A stretch of DNA of 64,000 bases, taken from NCBI RefSeq assembly GCF_011044255.1, contig NZ_CP049107.1, positions 1,426,001 through 1,490,000 of the forward strand, given 5' to 3'. Numbering within the stretch: the first letter of the stretch is position 1; every line of letters starts with the position of its first letter. Source of the DNA: Rhizorhabdus phycosphaerae (GTDB lineage Bacteria > Pseudomonadota > Alphaproteobacteria > Sphingomonadales > Sphingomonadaceae). A model generated the notes under the pieces. It saw only the letters and a program-made list of their open reading frames with translations. It had not been told where the DNA came from and did no database searches. A program made the position numbers and the translations under genes. Shown here piece by piece: positions 42,106-50,253 of the stretch.

Positions 42106-43141
42106 TCGCGGTCTCGGCGCGGTCCGCGAGGCGCATCGGTTCGACGAGGCGGCGCTGGCCGGCTGGCTGGAAGACAATGTAGCGGGCTATGCGGGACCGC
42201 TGACGGTCAGCCAGTTTTCCGGCGGCCAGTCCAACCCGACTTACAAGCTGCACACGCCGACGCGCGACTATGTGCTGCGCCGCAAGCCGCCGGGTACGCT
42301 GCTGAAGGGTGCGCATGCGGTCGAGCGCGAGCATCGGGTGATAAGCGCGCTGCATGCCGCCGGCTTCCCGACGCCGAAAACCTATGGCCTGTGCGAGGAT
42401 CAGGCGGTGATCGGCACCGCATTCTACGTGATGGACTTGGTCGAGGGCCGCAACTTCTGGGACACCGCCTTCCCAGGCGTTTCCCGCGAGGAGCGCGCCG
42501 CGCTGTTCGATGCCATGAACGCGACGATCGCAGGCCTCCACAGCATCGACCCCGCAGCGGTCGGGCTGGGCGACTATGGCCGACCTGGCAACTATTTCGA
42601 GCGGCAGATCGCCCGCTGGTCGAAGCAATATCTCGACGACGCCGATGCCGGGCGCGTCGCGGCGATGGACCGGCTGATCGAATGGCTGCCGGCGAACATC
42701 CCGCCGGGCAACGAAGCGAGCATCGTCCATGGCGACTTCCGCTGCGACAATATGCTGTTTCACCCGACCGAGCCGCGCGTCGTGGCGGTGCTCGACTGGG
42801 AATTGTCGACGCTCGGCCATCCGCTCGCCGACTTCGCCTATCATCTGATGGTGTACCGGATGCCGCCCGGCTTCTCGACCGGGCTGGCCGGGCTCGATTT
42901 GCCTGCGCTCAACATCCCGTCCGAAGCCGACTATGTCGCGGCCTATTGCCGTCGCACGGGGCGTGAGGGGATCGACCGGCTCGACTTCTATCTGGCGTTC
43001 AGCCTCTTCCGGCTCGCCGCCATCATCCACGGCATCAAGGGACGGCTCATCCGCGGCACGGCCTCGTCCCCGCAGGCGGCCGAGGCTGCCGCGCAACTCG
43101 ACGACATCGCGGCGCTCGCGCTCGCCCAGACAGGACGCTGA
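42098..43141 (+). CDS. aminoglycoside-phosphotransferase-fold kinase, ACAD10/11-type
   Basis: A 347-residue APH-fold kinase: a glycine loop region FSGGQSNPTYKL, a lysine in YVLRRKPPG, the catalytic loop VHGDFRCDNMLF and the metal aspartate in VLDWELSTLGHP. In mammals the same domain is fused to ACAD10/ACAD11 and takes part in breakdown of 4-hydroxyacyl-CoAs through a phosphorylated intermediate. Here the matching acyl-CoA dehydrogenase is a separate gene three bases downstream. Start ATG 42098 overlaps the SDR stop by eight bases. The substrate is not proven. Confidence 0.88.
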   Translation: MADRGLGAVREAHRFDEAALAGWLEDNVAGYAGPLTVSQFSGGQSNPTYKLHTPTRDYVLRRKPPGTLLKGAHAVEREHRVISALHAAGFPTPKTYGLCEDQAVIGTAFYVMDLVEGRNFWDTAFPGVSREERAALFDAMNATIAGLHSIDPAAVGLGDYGRPGNYFERQIARWSKQYLDDADAGRVAAMDRLIEWLPANIPPGNEASIVHGDFRCDNMLFHPTEPRVVAVLDWELSTLGHPLADFAYHLMVYRMPPGFSTGLAGLDLPALNIPSEADYVAAYCRRTGREGIDRLDFYLAFSLFRLAAIIHGIKGRLIRGTASSPQAAEAAAQLDDIAALALAQTGR

Positions 43142-43144
43142 GAC

Positions 43145-44374
43145 ATGGACTTCACCTATTCCGAACGGCAGGTCGAATGGCGCGACCGCGTCCGCGCCTT
43201 CATGAACGAGCATGTCCTGCCGGCACAGCAGCGCTACCATGCCGAGATCGCCGAGGGCCCGACGCGGTGGAAGCCGGTCCCGGTAATCGAGGAACTGAAG
43301 CAGAAGGCGCGCGCCGCCGGCCTGTGGAACCTGTTCCTGCCCCCGTCCGATCACGACGAGGGCGACTATCGCGGCGCTGGCCTCACCAACCTTGAATATG
43401 CGCCCTGCGCCGAGGAGATGGGTCGCGTCACCTGGGCATCCGAGGTGTTCAACTGCTCGGCGCCCGACACCGGCAATATGGAGGTGCTGCACCGCTATGG
43501 GACGCCCGAGCAGAAGCAACGCTGGCTGCGGCCGCTGCTCGATGGAGAGATCCGCTCTGCTTTCGCGATGACCGAGCCCGCCGTCGCCAGTTCGGACGCG
43601 ACCAACATCGCGACGCGGATCGAACGCGACGGCGACGATTATGTGATCAATGGCCGCAAATGGTGGATCTCTGGCGCCGGCGATCCGCGCTGCAAGCTGC
43701 TGATCGTGCTGGGCGTCAGCGATCCCGATGCGGAACGCCACCAGCGGCACAGCCAGATCTTCGTGCCGGTCGACGCACCCGGCGTGACGATCGGTCGCGC
43801 CCTTCCCGTCTTCGGCTATGACGATGCTCCGCACGGGCATTGCGAAGTCGTGTTCGACAATGTCCGGGTGCCCGCTTCGAACATCGTGCTGGGCGAAGGG
43901 CGCGGCTTCGAAGTTGCACAGGGCCGGCTCGGGCCGGGGCGCATCCATCATTGCATGCGCTCGATCGGCCTTGCCGAAATGGCGCTCGACGCGATGGTCT
44001 CGCGCCTGATGAGCCGCGAAGCCTTCGGCAAGCGCATCGCCGACCAGTCGATCTGGGAGCAGCGCGTGGCCGAGGCGCGCACGGCGATCGAGATGACCCG
44101 CCTGCTCTGCCTGAAAGCTGCCGACATGATGGACAAGGTCGGCAACAAGGTCGCGCAGCTGGAGATCGCGATGATCAAGGTCGCGGGGCCGCGCCTCGCG
44201 CTGCAGGTGATCGACGATGCGATCCAGGCGCATGGCGGTGCCGGCGTGTGCGACGATTTCCCGCTGGCGGCGGCCTATGCACTGGCGCGGACGCTGCGCC
44301 TCGCCGATGGCCCCGACGAGGTCCACAACCGGGCGATCGCGCGTCTCGAATATCGGCGGGCCAGCGGACGCTGA
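43145..44374 (+). CDS. acyl-CoA dehydrogenase, ACAD10/11-type
   Basis: A 409-residue acyl-CoA dehydrogenase. It has [17 protein letters not shown] for the flavin loop, [28 protein letters not shown], and the ending [16 protein letters not shown]. The last motif is typical of the ACAD10/11 branch, where Asp stands at the usual catalytic Glu position. The neighbouring APH kinase supports that branch: together the two genes match the two domains of ACAD11. It is the last gene of the rightward operon. Confidence 0.9.
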   Translation: MDFTYSERQVEWRDRVRAFMNEHVLPAQQRYHAEIAEGPTRWKPVPVIEELKQKARAAGLWNLFLPPSDHDEGDYRGAGLTNLEYAPCAEEMGRVTWASEVFNCSAPDTGNMEVLHRYGTPEQKQRWLRPLLDGEIRSAFAMTEPAVASSDATNIATRIERDGDDYVINGRKWWISGAGDPRCKLLIVLGVSDPDAERHQRHSQIFVPVDAPGVTIGRALPVFGYDDAPHGHCEVVFDNVRVPASNIVLGEGRGFEVAQGRLGPGRIHHCMRSIGLAEMALDAMVSRLMSREAFGKRIADQSIWEQRVAEARTAIEMTRLLCLKAADMMDKVGNKVAQLEIAMIKVAGPRLALQVIDDAIQAHGGAGVCDDFPLAAAYALARTLRLADGPDEVHNRAIARLEYRRASGR

Positions 44375-44387
44375 CCCGCCGTCGGCA

Positions 44388-45374
44388 TCAGCCGGCCGGG
44401 TCCATCGTCACGACGACCTTACCGAGCGCCTTGCGGTCCATCACCCAGCGGATCGCCGCCGCCCCTTCCTCGAAGGCGAACCGGCGGCTGATCTCCGGGC
44501 GGATCGCACCGGCGCGATACCAGTCGAACAGCTGCTCCATGTTGGCGGCATGGGCTTGGGGATCGGCCTTCATGAAGGCCCCCCAGAACACGCCGACGAT
44601 CGAGGCCGACTTGACCAGCGGCAGGTTGAGCGGAATCGCCGGAATGGTGCCGGCGGCGAAGCCGACGACAAGGTAGCGGCCATTGGGTGCGATCGAGCGA
44701 AAGGCCTGCTCGGCAAGATCGCCGCCGACCGGATCATAGATGACGTCTGGGCCCTTGCCATCGGTGACAGCGCGCAGCTGCTCGCGAAAATCGGGGCGGC
44801 TATAGTCGATCAGCGCGTCGGCGCCGTGCGACCGGGCGAGCTCGAGCTTCTCCGCGCTCGATGCCGCGGCGACGACGCGTGCACCCATCGCCTTGGCGAT
44901 CTCGATCGCCGCGATCCCCACGCCGCCGGCCGCGCCCAGGACGAGCACCGTCTCGCCCGGCTGCAGCGCAGCCCGCTGGACGAAGGCGTGGATGCCGGTC
45001 GCATAGACCATGGTGAAGCCCGAGGCTTCATCGAAGGGCATCTCGTCGGGAACGCGCACCGCCGCATCGGCGTCGACGGCGACCTTCTCGGCGAAGGAAC
45101 CCCACAAGGTCATCGCGCAGACGCGGTCGCCGGGCTTGAAGCCCGTCACGCCTTCCCCGACCGCCTCGACCACGCCGGCCGCCTCGCCGCCGGGAGCGAA
45201 GGGCAGCTCCGGCTTGATCTGGTACATGTTGCGGATGATGAGGCCGTCGGGAAAATTGACCCCCGCGGCGCGTACATCGATCAGGATCTGCCCGGCGGCC
45301 GGCGCGGGATCGGCGGTCTCGCGCAGTACCAGATCCTCGGGCGGGCCGTGACGTTCGCAAAGAAGAGCGCGCAA
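44388..45374 (-). CDS. quinone oxidoreductase-like medium-chain reductase (MDR)
   Basis: A 328-residue zinc-independent MDR protein: an N-terminal GroES-like domain (GVNFPDGLII, FAPGGEAAGVVEAVG) and a Rossmann domain with GAAGGVG at 147-153 and YDPVGG. No structural or catalytic zinc ligands are visible. Members reduce quinones, enoyl-CoA or alkenals with NADPH. It points back at the acyl-CoA dehydrogenase operon, so a role in reducing an unsaturated intermediate is possible but not shown. Confidence 0.88.
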   Translation of the reverse strand: MRALLCERHGPPEDLVLRETADPAPAAGQILIDVRAAGVNFPDGLIIRNMYQIKPELPFAPGGEAAGVVEAVGEGVTGFKPGDRVCAMTLWGSFAEKVAVDADAAVRVPDEMPFDEASGFTMVYATGIHAFVQRAALQPGETVLVLGAAGGVGIAAIEIAKAMGARVVAAASSAEKLELARSHGADALIDYSRPDFREQLRAVTDGKGPDVIYDPVGGDLAEQAFRSIAPNGRYLVVGFAAGTIPAIPLNLPLVKSASIVGVFWGAFMKADPQAHAANMEQLFDWYRAGAIRPEISRRFAFEEGAAAIRWVMDRKALGKVVVTMDPAG

Positions 45375-45537
45375 ATTCCTGTCCTTTCGGCTGTTCGCTC
45401 ATCCCCTAACGCCTTGCCTGCTGCCTGGGAACGCTCGCCGCGGACAGCGGTTACACAATCGCCATCATGAACGCTCCGGGAAGGGACATGCGCGGGAAAC
45501 GTAAGGGACCTAGCGACAATGTAACGCCGGAGGAAAG

Positions 45538-46686
45538 ATGCAGACCGACACGACCGACCTCGAGGAGACCAGCATCCTGATCGCCCATCCGTCCGAACGC
45601 CTGCTTGGCGGAGCCATGCTGCCCTATTGGTCGCTCGTCATTCCCGTCCTGGGTCTGCTGGCCATTGGCCTGGGCCTGCCCGATCTCGGCTGGGGCGGCA
45701 GCGCGGCCGCCGCGACGATCATGATCGGCTGTGTTCTGGCAGCTGTTCACCACGCAGAGGTCGTGGCACACCGCGTCGGCGAGCCCTTCGGTACGCTCGT
45801 CCTGGCCGTCGCGGTCACCGTGATCGAGGTGTCGCTGATCGTGTCGTTGATGCTCTCTGGTGGTGGAGAGGCCGCCACGCTTGCGCGCGATACCGTGTTC
45901 GCCGCTATCATGATCATCCTCAACGGTATCGTCGGTGTCTGCCTGCTGAGCGGCGGCGTGCGCCATCATGAGCAGCAGTTCGTCCTTCAGGGCGTCAATG
46001 CCGCTCTATGCGTGCTGTCAGCCATGGCCGTGCTGGTTCTGGTCCTGCCCAATTTCACCTCGAGCGTGGCAGGCCCGGTCTATTCCCCGTCGCAGCTCGC
46101 CTTCACCGCCATCGTTTCTCTCGTCCTCTATTGCACTTTCGTCCTGATCCAGACGGTGCGACACCGCGACTATTTCCTGCCCGGCGGCACAGAGCATCTT
46201 CCCGAAGAGGTCCATGCCGCCCCGCCCGGCAACATCCAGAGCTGGTTTGCTTTCGCGCTGCTCGTCGTAGCGCTGGTCGGCGTCGTACTGCTCGCAAAAC
46301 AGCTGTCGCCGACGCTGGAGGCAGCGGTGCTCGGCGCGGGACTTCCGCTAACCCTGGTCGGCATCATGATCGCCGCGCTCGTGCTCGGCCCCGAAAGCCT
46401 CGCCGCAGTCAAGGCAGCCCGCCGCAATCGGCTTCAGACGAGCCTGAACCTTGCCCTCGGCTCCGCTCTTGCCACGATCGGCCTGACCATCCCGACGGTC
46501 GCCATCCTGTCGATCTGGATGGACTGGAAGCTGTCACTGGGAATCGACGCCAAGTCGATGACACTTCTCGCGCTGTCGCTGATCGTGTCGGCGCTGTCGC
46601 TGGGAACCGGGCGGACGACGATCCTGCCCGGCGTGGTCCATATCGTGATCTTCCTGGCCTATCTGTTCACGACGATCGTGCCTTGA
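45538..46686 (+). CDS. chaA: ChaA-type calcium/sodium:proton antiporter
   Basis: A 382-residue inner-membrane antiporter of the CaCA superfamily with about eleven hydrophobic segments. The first alpha-repeat reads HHAEVVAHRVGEPFGTLVLAVAVTVIE, with the ion-binding glutamate in a conserved place; the second repeat has LNLALGSALATIGLTIPTVAIL. It exports Ca2+ or Na+/K+ in exchange for protons. GGAGGAAAG precedes ATG 45538. Its last 20 bases overlap the convergent XRE regulator gene. It is probably a housekeeping gene next to the accessory cluster. Confidence 0.9.
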   Translation: MQTDTTDLEETSILIAHPSERLLGGAMLPYWSLVIPVLGLLAIGLGLPDLGWGGSAAAATIMIGCVLAAVHHAEVVAHRVGEPFGTLVLAVAVTVIEVSLIVSLMLSGGGEAATLARDTVFAAIMIILNGIVGVCLLSGGVRHHEQQFVLQGVNAALCVLSAMAVLVLVLPNFTSSVAGPVYSPSQLAFTAIVSLVLYCTFVLIQTVRHRDYFLPGGTEHLPEEVHAAPPGNIQSWFAFALLVVALVGVVLLAKQLSPTLEAAVLGAGLPLTLVGIMIAALVLGPESLAAVKAARRNRLQTSLNLALGSALATIGLTIPTVAILSIWMDWKLSLGIDAKSMTLLALSLIVSALSLGTGRTTILPGVVHIVIFLAYLFTTIVP

Positions 46687-47434
46687 CCCCCGCCGCCCGG
46701 CTCAGGTCGCGTAGTCGGGCGGTATTCAGCGGCCGCATCACCGACAGCGCGGTGAACCAGCGCTGGCCGAGCAGCGCCTGTTCGCGATCCTCCTTAGCCA
46801 GCGCCAGAACCTCGTGCCGGTGGCGCTCGATCATCTCCGCGAGCCTCGCCGCGCCGGCGCGGGAGAGCTTGACCAGTTCGGCGGAAAAGCTCGTGTCGGG
46901 ATCGGCGAAGTCGAGTTCCAAGAACTGCGGCTTCATATAGGTCTCGAACATGCCGCGCAGCGGCGTCTTCATGAAGCTCGCGACCGGATCGACGCGCGAC
47001 CGCACCCGCAGGCCCGGGCGCCGGTCGATCAGGGCCAGCCGCTCGAGCCGCGCAAGCTTGGCCTCGACCAGCGCAGGATCGATCTCGAAATCCTCGGCAA
47101 TCTCCTGCGGGGGAATATCGGCGAGGATCGCAGAGAAGAAGAAGGCCAGCAGCACGTCGGAGGCGAGTTCACGCTCCTGCGCAAGGGTAAGCTCGCGTAC
47201 CAGATCGGTCTGCCCCTGCTCCGCGTCCCGCGCCAGTTCGGCGAAAGTCACGCCGCACAGCCCGAGCAAAGCCTCAAGCCTCGGCAATGTCAGGCCACGC
47301 CCCGCCTTCCATCGCTTGACCGTCGCTTCCCCGACCCTGAGCTCGGCGGCGATGCGCGGCGCCGTCCAGCCGCCCGCCCGCAGCCTTTTGCGGAGAACGG
47401 CCAAGAGTGCATCGCTTGCAAGTCCGGATCGCAT
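46667..47434 (-). CDS. XRE-type helix-turn-helix transcriptional regulator
   Basis: A 255-residue protein. The N-terminal helix-turn-helix is WTAPRIAAELRVGEATVKRWKAGRGLTLPRLEALLGLCG (about residues 22-61), followed by a helical second domain ending in a conserved-looking helix (ALLGQRWFTALSVMRPLN). It is divergent from the second amidohydrolase/COQ4-like unit and probably controls it. The start ATG 47434 lies inside the first copy of the ATATCGATCCGAT repeats, so it may also control itself. The ligand is unknown. Confidence 0.82.
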   Translation of the reverse strand: MRSGLASDALLAVLRKRLRAGGWTAPRIAAELRVGEATVKRWKAGRGLTLPRLEALLGLCGVTFAELARDAEQGQTDLVRELTLAQERELASDVLLAFFFSAILADIPPQEIAEDFEIDPALVEAKLARLERLALIDRRPGLRVRSRVDPVASFMKTPLRGMFETYMKPQFLELDFADPDTSFSAELVKLSRAGAARLAEMIERHRHEVLALAKEDREQALLGQRWFTALSVMRPLNTARLRDLSRAAGVKARSS

Positions 47435-47467
47435 ATCGATCCGATACGTGTCGGATATCGATCCGAT
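47433..47467. promoter_or_regulatory. repeat-rich operator between the XRE regulator and amidohydrolase copy B
   Basis: ATATCGATCCGAT occurs twice as an exact direct repeat (47433-47445 and 47455-47467), 22 bases apart, which is two helical turns. Between them ATCCGATACGTGTCGGAT (47439-47456) is a near-perfect 18-bp palindrome (16 of 18). This is a strong candidate binding site for the XRE protein, covering its own start and lying about 100 bases from the amidohydrolase start. Confidence 0.7.
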
Positions 47468-47566
47468 CCGCAAGCGGTGCCTTGCAACGACTCTCCATAA
47501 GGGTCTCCCTGTGTTTTCTGATGAGAGGCCGCAGAGCCTTCGTCCGGCACAAGCGAGGAGAGGCTC

Positions 47567-49312
47567 ATGACCGATATGCTGATCAAGAACGGCACCGTGG
47601 TCGATGGAACCGGTGGCGCGTCCTACAAGGCCGATGTCCGCGTGCGCGACGGGCTGATCGCGGAGATCGGTCCCGACCTGCAACCGCAGGGCGAGCGGGT
47701 GTTCGACGCCAAGGGATGCAAGGTCACGCCGGGCTTCATCGAGGCGCATACGCATTATGACGGCAGCATGTGGTGGCAGCCGGATCTCGACCCCCTGCCC
47801 GGCTATGGCACGACGACGATGATCATGGGCAATTGCGGCTTCAGCGCCGCCCCGCTGCATCCGGACAAAGCCATACAGCGCGAGATGATCGGCATCTTCT
47901 CCTTCTTCGAGGACATTCCCGAACAGCTGTTCCTCAAACATATGCCGTGGGACTGGCTGAAATGGTCGGAATATAAGGCCGCCATGGAGCGGCAGGTGCG
48001 CGTTCCGATCAACTACGCCACCTATGTCGGCCATATCGCACTGCGCCTAGCGGTGATGGGCATGGACGCCTGGAGCCGCAAGGCGACGCCAGCCGAGATC
48101 GCTGCCATGGCCGACCTGCTCGACGATGCGCTGGCAGCCGGCGCTCTGGGGCTGTCGTGCAATCTGATGGACCATGATGGCTCCGACCGTCCGGTGCCCA
48201 GCCTGTCGGCCTGCGACGACGAACTGAACGCGCTGTTCGACGTGATCGAGCGCTACCCGGCCGCGACCTATCAGGTCATCGTCGACGTCTTCATGCGGAT
48301 GACCGGCCCGCAGAGCATGGACCGGCTCGAACGCCTGCTGAAGGGTCGCTCGATCCGACTGCAGGTCGCGGGCGGACTGCCGCTGCTCGAGTTCCAGAAG
48401 AAGATTCGCGAGCCGATGGAGGCCCGCATGCTCGCGATGCAAGAAGCGGGGATCGACATCTGGCCGACCGCCGCGCACGTGCCCATCACCAGCGTCATCG
48501 GCCTGATCAAGTCGCTGCTGTTCGCACAGTCGAACGACTATGTCTGGCATGAGGTCGTGCTCGCCGAAACCCACGCAGACAAGGCGCGCCTGCTCGCCGA
48601 TCCGGACTGGCGCGCCCGGGCACGCGACAGCTGGGACAACAAGATCTGGAAGCAGTCGGCGCTCGCCAATCCGCAGAACCTGCTGCTGATCGACAGCGAG
48701 AACGGGACGGGGCCGATCAACATCACGCTGCAGGCCTATGCCGACGAGCGCGGCCTGCACGCATCGGATGCACTGGCCGACTGGATGCTGGCCAACGGAA
48801 CCCGCTCTACAATCCACATGGCGCCCTGGCCGAAGGACGAGGACCGGCTGATCGAACTGCTGAACGACCCGCATTCGGTCGGCAACATCTCCGACGCGGG
48901 CGCGCACCTGCAGATGCTGTGCGGCGGGGGAGAGAATGCCCTGCTCCTCACCCATTATGCGCGCGATGCCAAGCTGATCTCGCTCGAGCAGGCGGTCCAT
49001 GTCCTGACGGGCAAGCTGGCCGGCTATTTCAACCTGCACGACCGCGGTACGATCGAAGTCGGCAAGCGCGCCGACATCGTCGTCTTCGACCTCGACGAGA
49101 TCGAACGCCGGCAGATGGAGAAGGTCTACGACCTCGACGACGGAAAAGGCGGCCTGACGTGGCGGTTCAGCCGCAAGGCGATGCCCGCGCGGCTGACGCT
49201 GGTCAACGGTGTTCCGACCTTCGAGGACGGTGCCTATACCGGAGCCGTCCCCGGAGAATTTCTGGCGCCCAAGGTCGAGGCGCGCCAGCTGGAGGCCGAA
49301 CCGGCCGAATGA
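47567..49312 (+). CDS. D-aminoacylase-type amidohydrolase, copy B
   Basis: A 581-residue paralogue of the amidohydrolase at 18220-19956. It shares the N-terminal LIKNGTVVDGTG, His61 and His63 in EAHTHYD, Cys90 in GNCGF, YVGHIALRLAVMGMDAW, GALGLSCNL, and the C-terminal SDAGAHLQMLCGGGEN. Most residues of the first 35 are identical in the two copies, and long blocks agree throughout. AGGAGAGG precedes ATG 47567. Its stop lies 26 bases before the COQ4-like gene. The XRE gene is divergent with a repeat-rich operator between them. The substrate is unknown; an amide or lactam is expected from the family. Confidence 0.88.
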   Translation: MTDMLIKNGTVVDGTGGASYKADVRVRDGLIAEIGPDLQPQGERVFDAKGCKVTPGFIEAHTHYDGSMWWQPDLDPLPGYGTTTMIMGNCGFSAAPLHPDKAIQREMIGIFSFFEDIPEQLFLKHMPWDWLKWSEYKAAMERQVRVPINYATYVGHIALRLAVMGMDAWSRKATPAEIAAMADLLDDALAAGALGLSCNLMDHDGSDRPVPSLSACDDELNALFDVIERYPAATYQVIVDVFMRMTGPQSMDRLERLLKGRSIRLQVAGGLPLLEFQKKIREPMEARMLAMQEAGIDIWPTAAHVPITSVIGLIKSLLFAQSNDYVWHEVVLAETHADKARLLADPDWRARARDSWDNKIWKQSALANPQNLLLIDSENGTGPINITLQAYADERGLHASDALADWMLANGTRSTIHMAPWPKDEDRLIELLNDPHSVGNISDAGAHLQMLCGGGENALLLTHYARDAKLISLEQAVHVLTGKLAGYFNLHDRGTIEVGKRADIVVFDLDEIERRQMEKVYDLDDGKGGLTWRFSRKAMPARLTLVNGVPTFEDGAYTGAVPGEFLAPKVEARQLEAEPAE

Positions 49313-49338
49313 ACGCAGAGCCTATGGGGAGAGATGCC

Positions 49339-50205
49339 ATGGAAGCCAAAATCAGTTCGGACGAGATCGCCTATTTCAACCAGGGCAATGTCAAGCTGAC
49401 CACCACCAGTTCGGTTCTGATCAGCTCGTCGCCCTATCTCAACCACCCCACCCTGCCGCAGATGCTGGCGCAGGAAATGCTGCGCCGGAACGGGCCGGAC
49501 GTGTCCCCGACCGCCTATATCCCCGAGGTCGCCCAGATCTTTCACCAACTCGAAAATGTCGGCCGGATCGTCGAGCTGTTCGAGATGGAAAAGGCGCGTC
49601 TGCCCAAATTCCGCGAATGGTGCGAGAAGCGCAGCCTCGCCAATTTCCGGCTTGCCGACGTGGCGCATTGCGCGCCGGGAACGCTCGGAGCAGCGATCCA
49701 CCATTTCATGGCGACGAGCGGCTATGAGCTCGAGTTCATGTTCAAGGAGATTCCGGTCGTCAACGACTTCACCTTCTATCTCCGCCAGACCGCCGTCACC
49801 CACGACATCGAGCATATCGTGACCGGCTTCGGCCCCAATCATGGCGGCGAGATCGCGCTGATCGAGGCCAATCTCCAGTCGAAGGCCCGCTATTTCTGCG
49901 CGGAGCTCGCTTCCTTCTTCAACCGCATCCCGACCTATCTGAAGGCCAAGACGATGCTGAAGGACGTGCTCTTCTACCCGGACGCGCATGTCCTGGTGCA
50001 GGAGGCGCAGGTGCAGGGCCAGCGCCAGGGACTCAACTGGAAATACCCGCTGATGCTGGCCGACTGGCGCGCCATGATCGACATGCCGCTCACCGAGGTC
50101 CAGGCCGAGCTGGGCATCACCCCCGTGCCCGAAGCCGGTCTCTGGCAGGACACGACCGACCTCGCGATCGACCCGCGTCAGGATCTGGCACAGGCCGCAG
50201 AATGA
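49339..50205 (+). CDS. COQ4-like protein, copy B
   Basis: A 288-residue COQ4-like protein with a complete zinc motif: His155, Asp156, His159 and Glu171 in HDIEHIVTGFGPNHGGE, the same 16-residue His-to-Glu distance as copy A. The first 35 residues also match copy A (TTSSVLISSSPYL against TTSSALISSSKYL); the rest is more divergent than the amidohydrolases are. I choose ATG 49339, with GGGGAGAG five bases upstream; earlier ATGs at 49309 and 49324 exist, the first overlapping the amidohydrolase stop. A strong terminator follows, so the unit is a two-gene operon. Confidence 0.8.
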   Translation: MEAKISSDEIAYFNQGNVKLTTTSSVLISSSPYLNHPTLPQMLAQEMLRRNGPDVSPTAYIPEVAQIFHQLENVGRIVELFEMEKARLPKFREWCEKRSLANFRLADVAHCAPGTLGAAIHHFMATSGYELEFMFKEIPVVNDFTFYLRQTAVTHDIEHIVTGFGPNHGGEIALIEANLQSKARYFCAELASFFNRIPTYLKAKTMLKDVLFYPDAHVLVQEAQVQGQRQGLNWKYPLMLADWRAMIDMPLTEVQAELGITPVPEAGLWQDTTDLAIDPRQDLAQAAE

Positions 50206-50213
50206 TATCCTTA

Positions 50214-50251
50214 CCGGGGAGCGGAGCGGGACCCCGCTCCCCGGATTTTTT
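50214..50251 (+). terminator. intrinsic terminator of the amidohydrolase/COQ4-like operon
   Basis: CCGGGGAGCGG (50214-50224) pairs with CCGCTCCCCGG (50234-50244), an 11-bp perfect stem, followed by ATTTTTT to 50251. It ends the rightward operon three bases before the stop of the convergent histidine kinase gene. Confidence 0.9.
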
Positions 50252-50253
50252 GT

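Noticed and set aside
41996..44326. 776-codon open frame on the minus strand
   Set aside because: It covers the kinase and acyl-CoA dehydrogenase genes in antisense and has no ribosome site or motif support.
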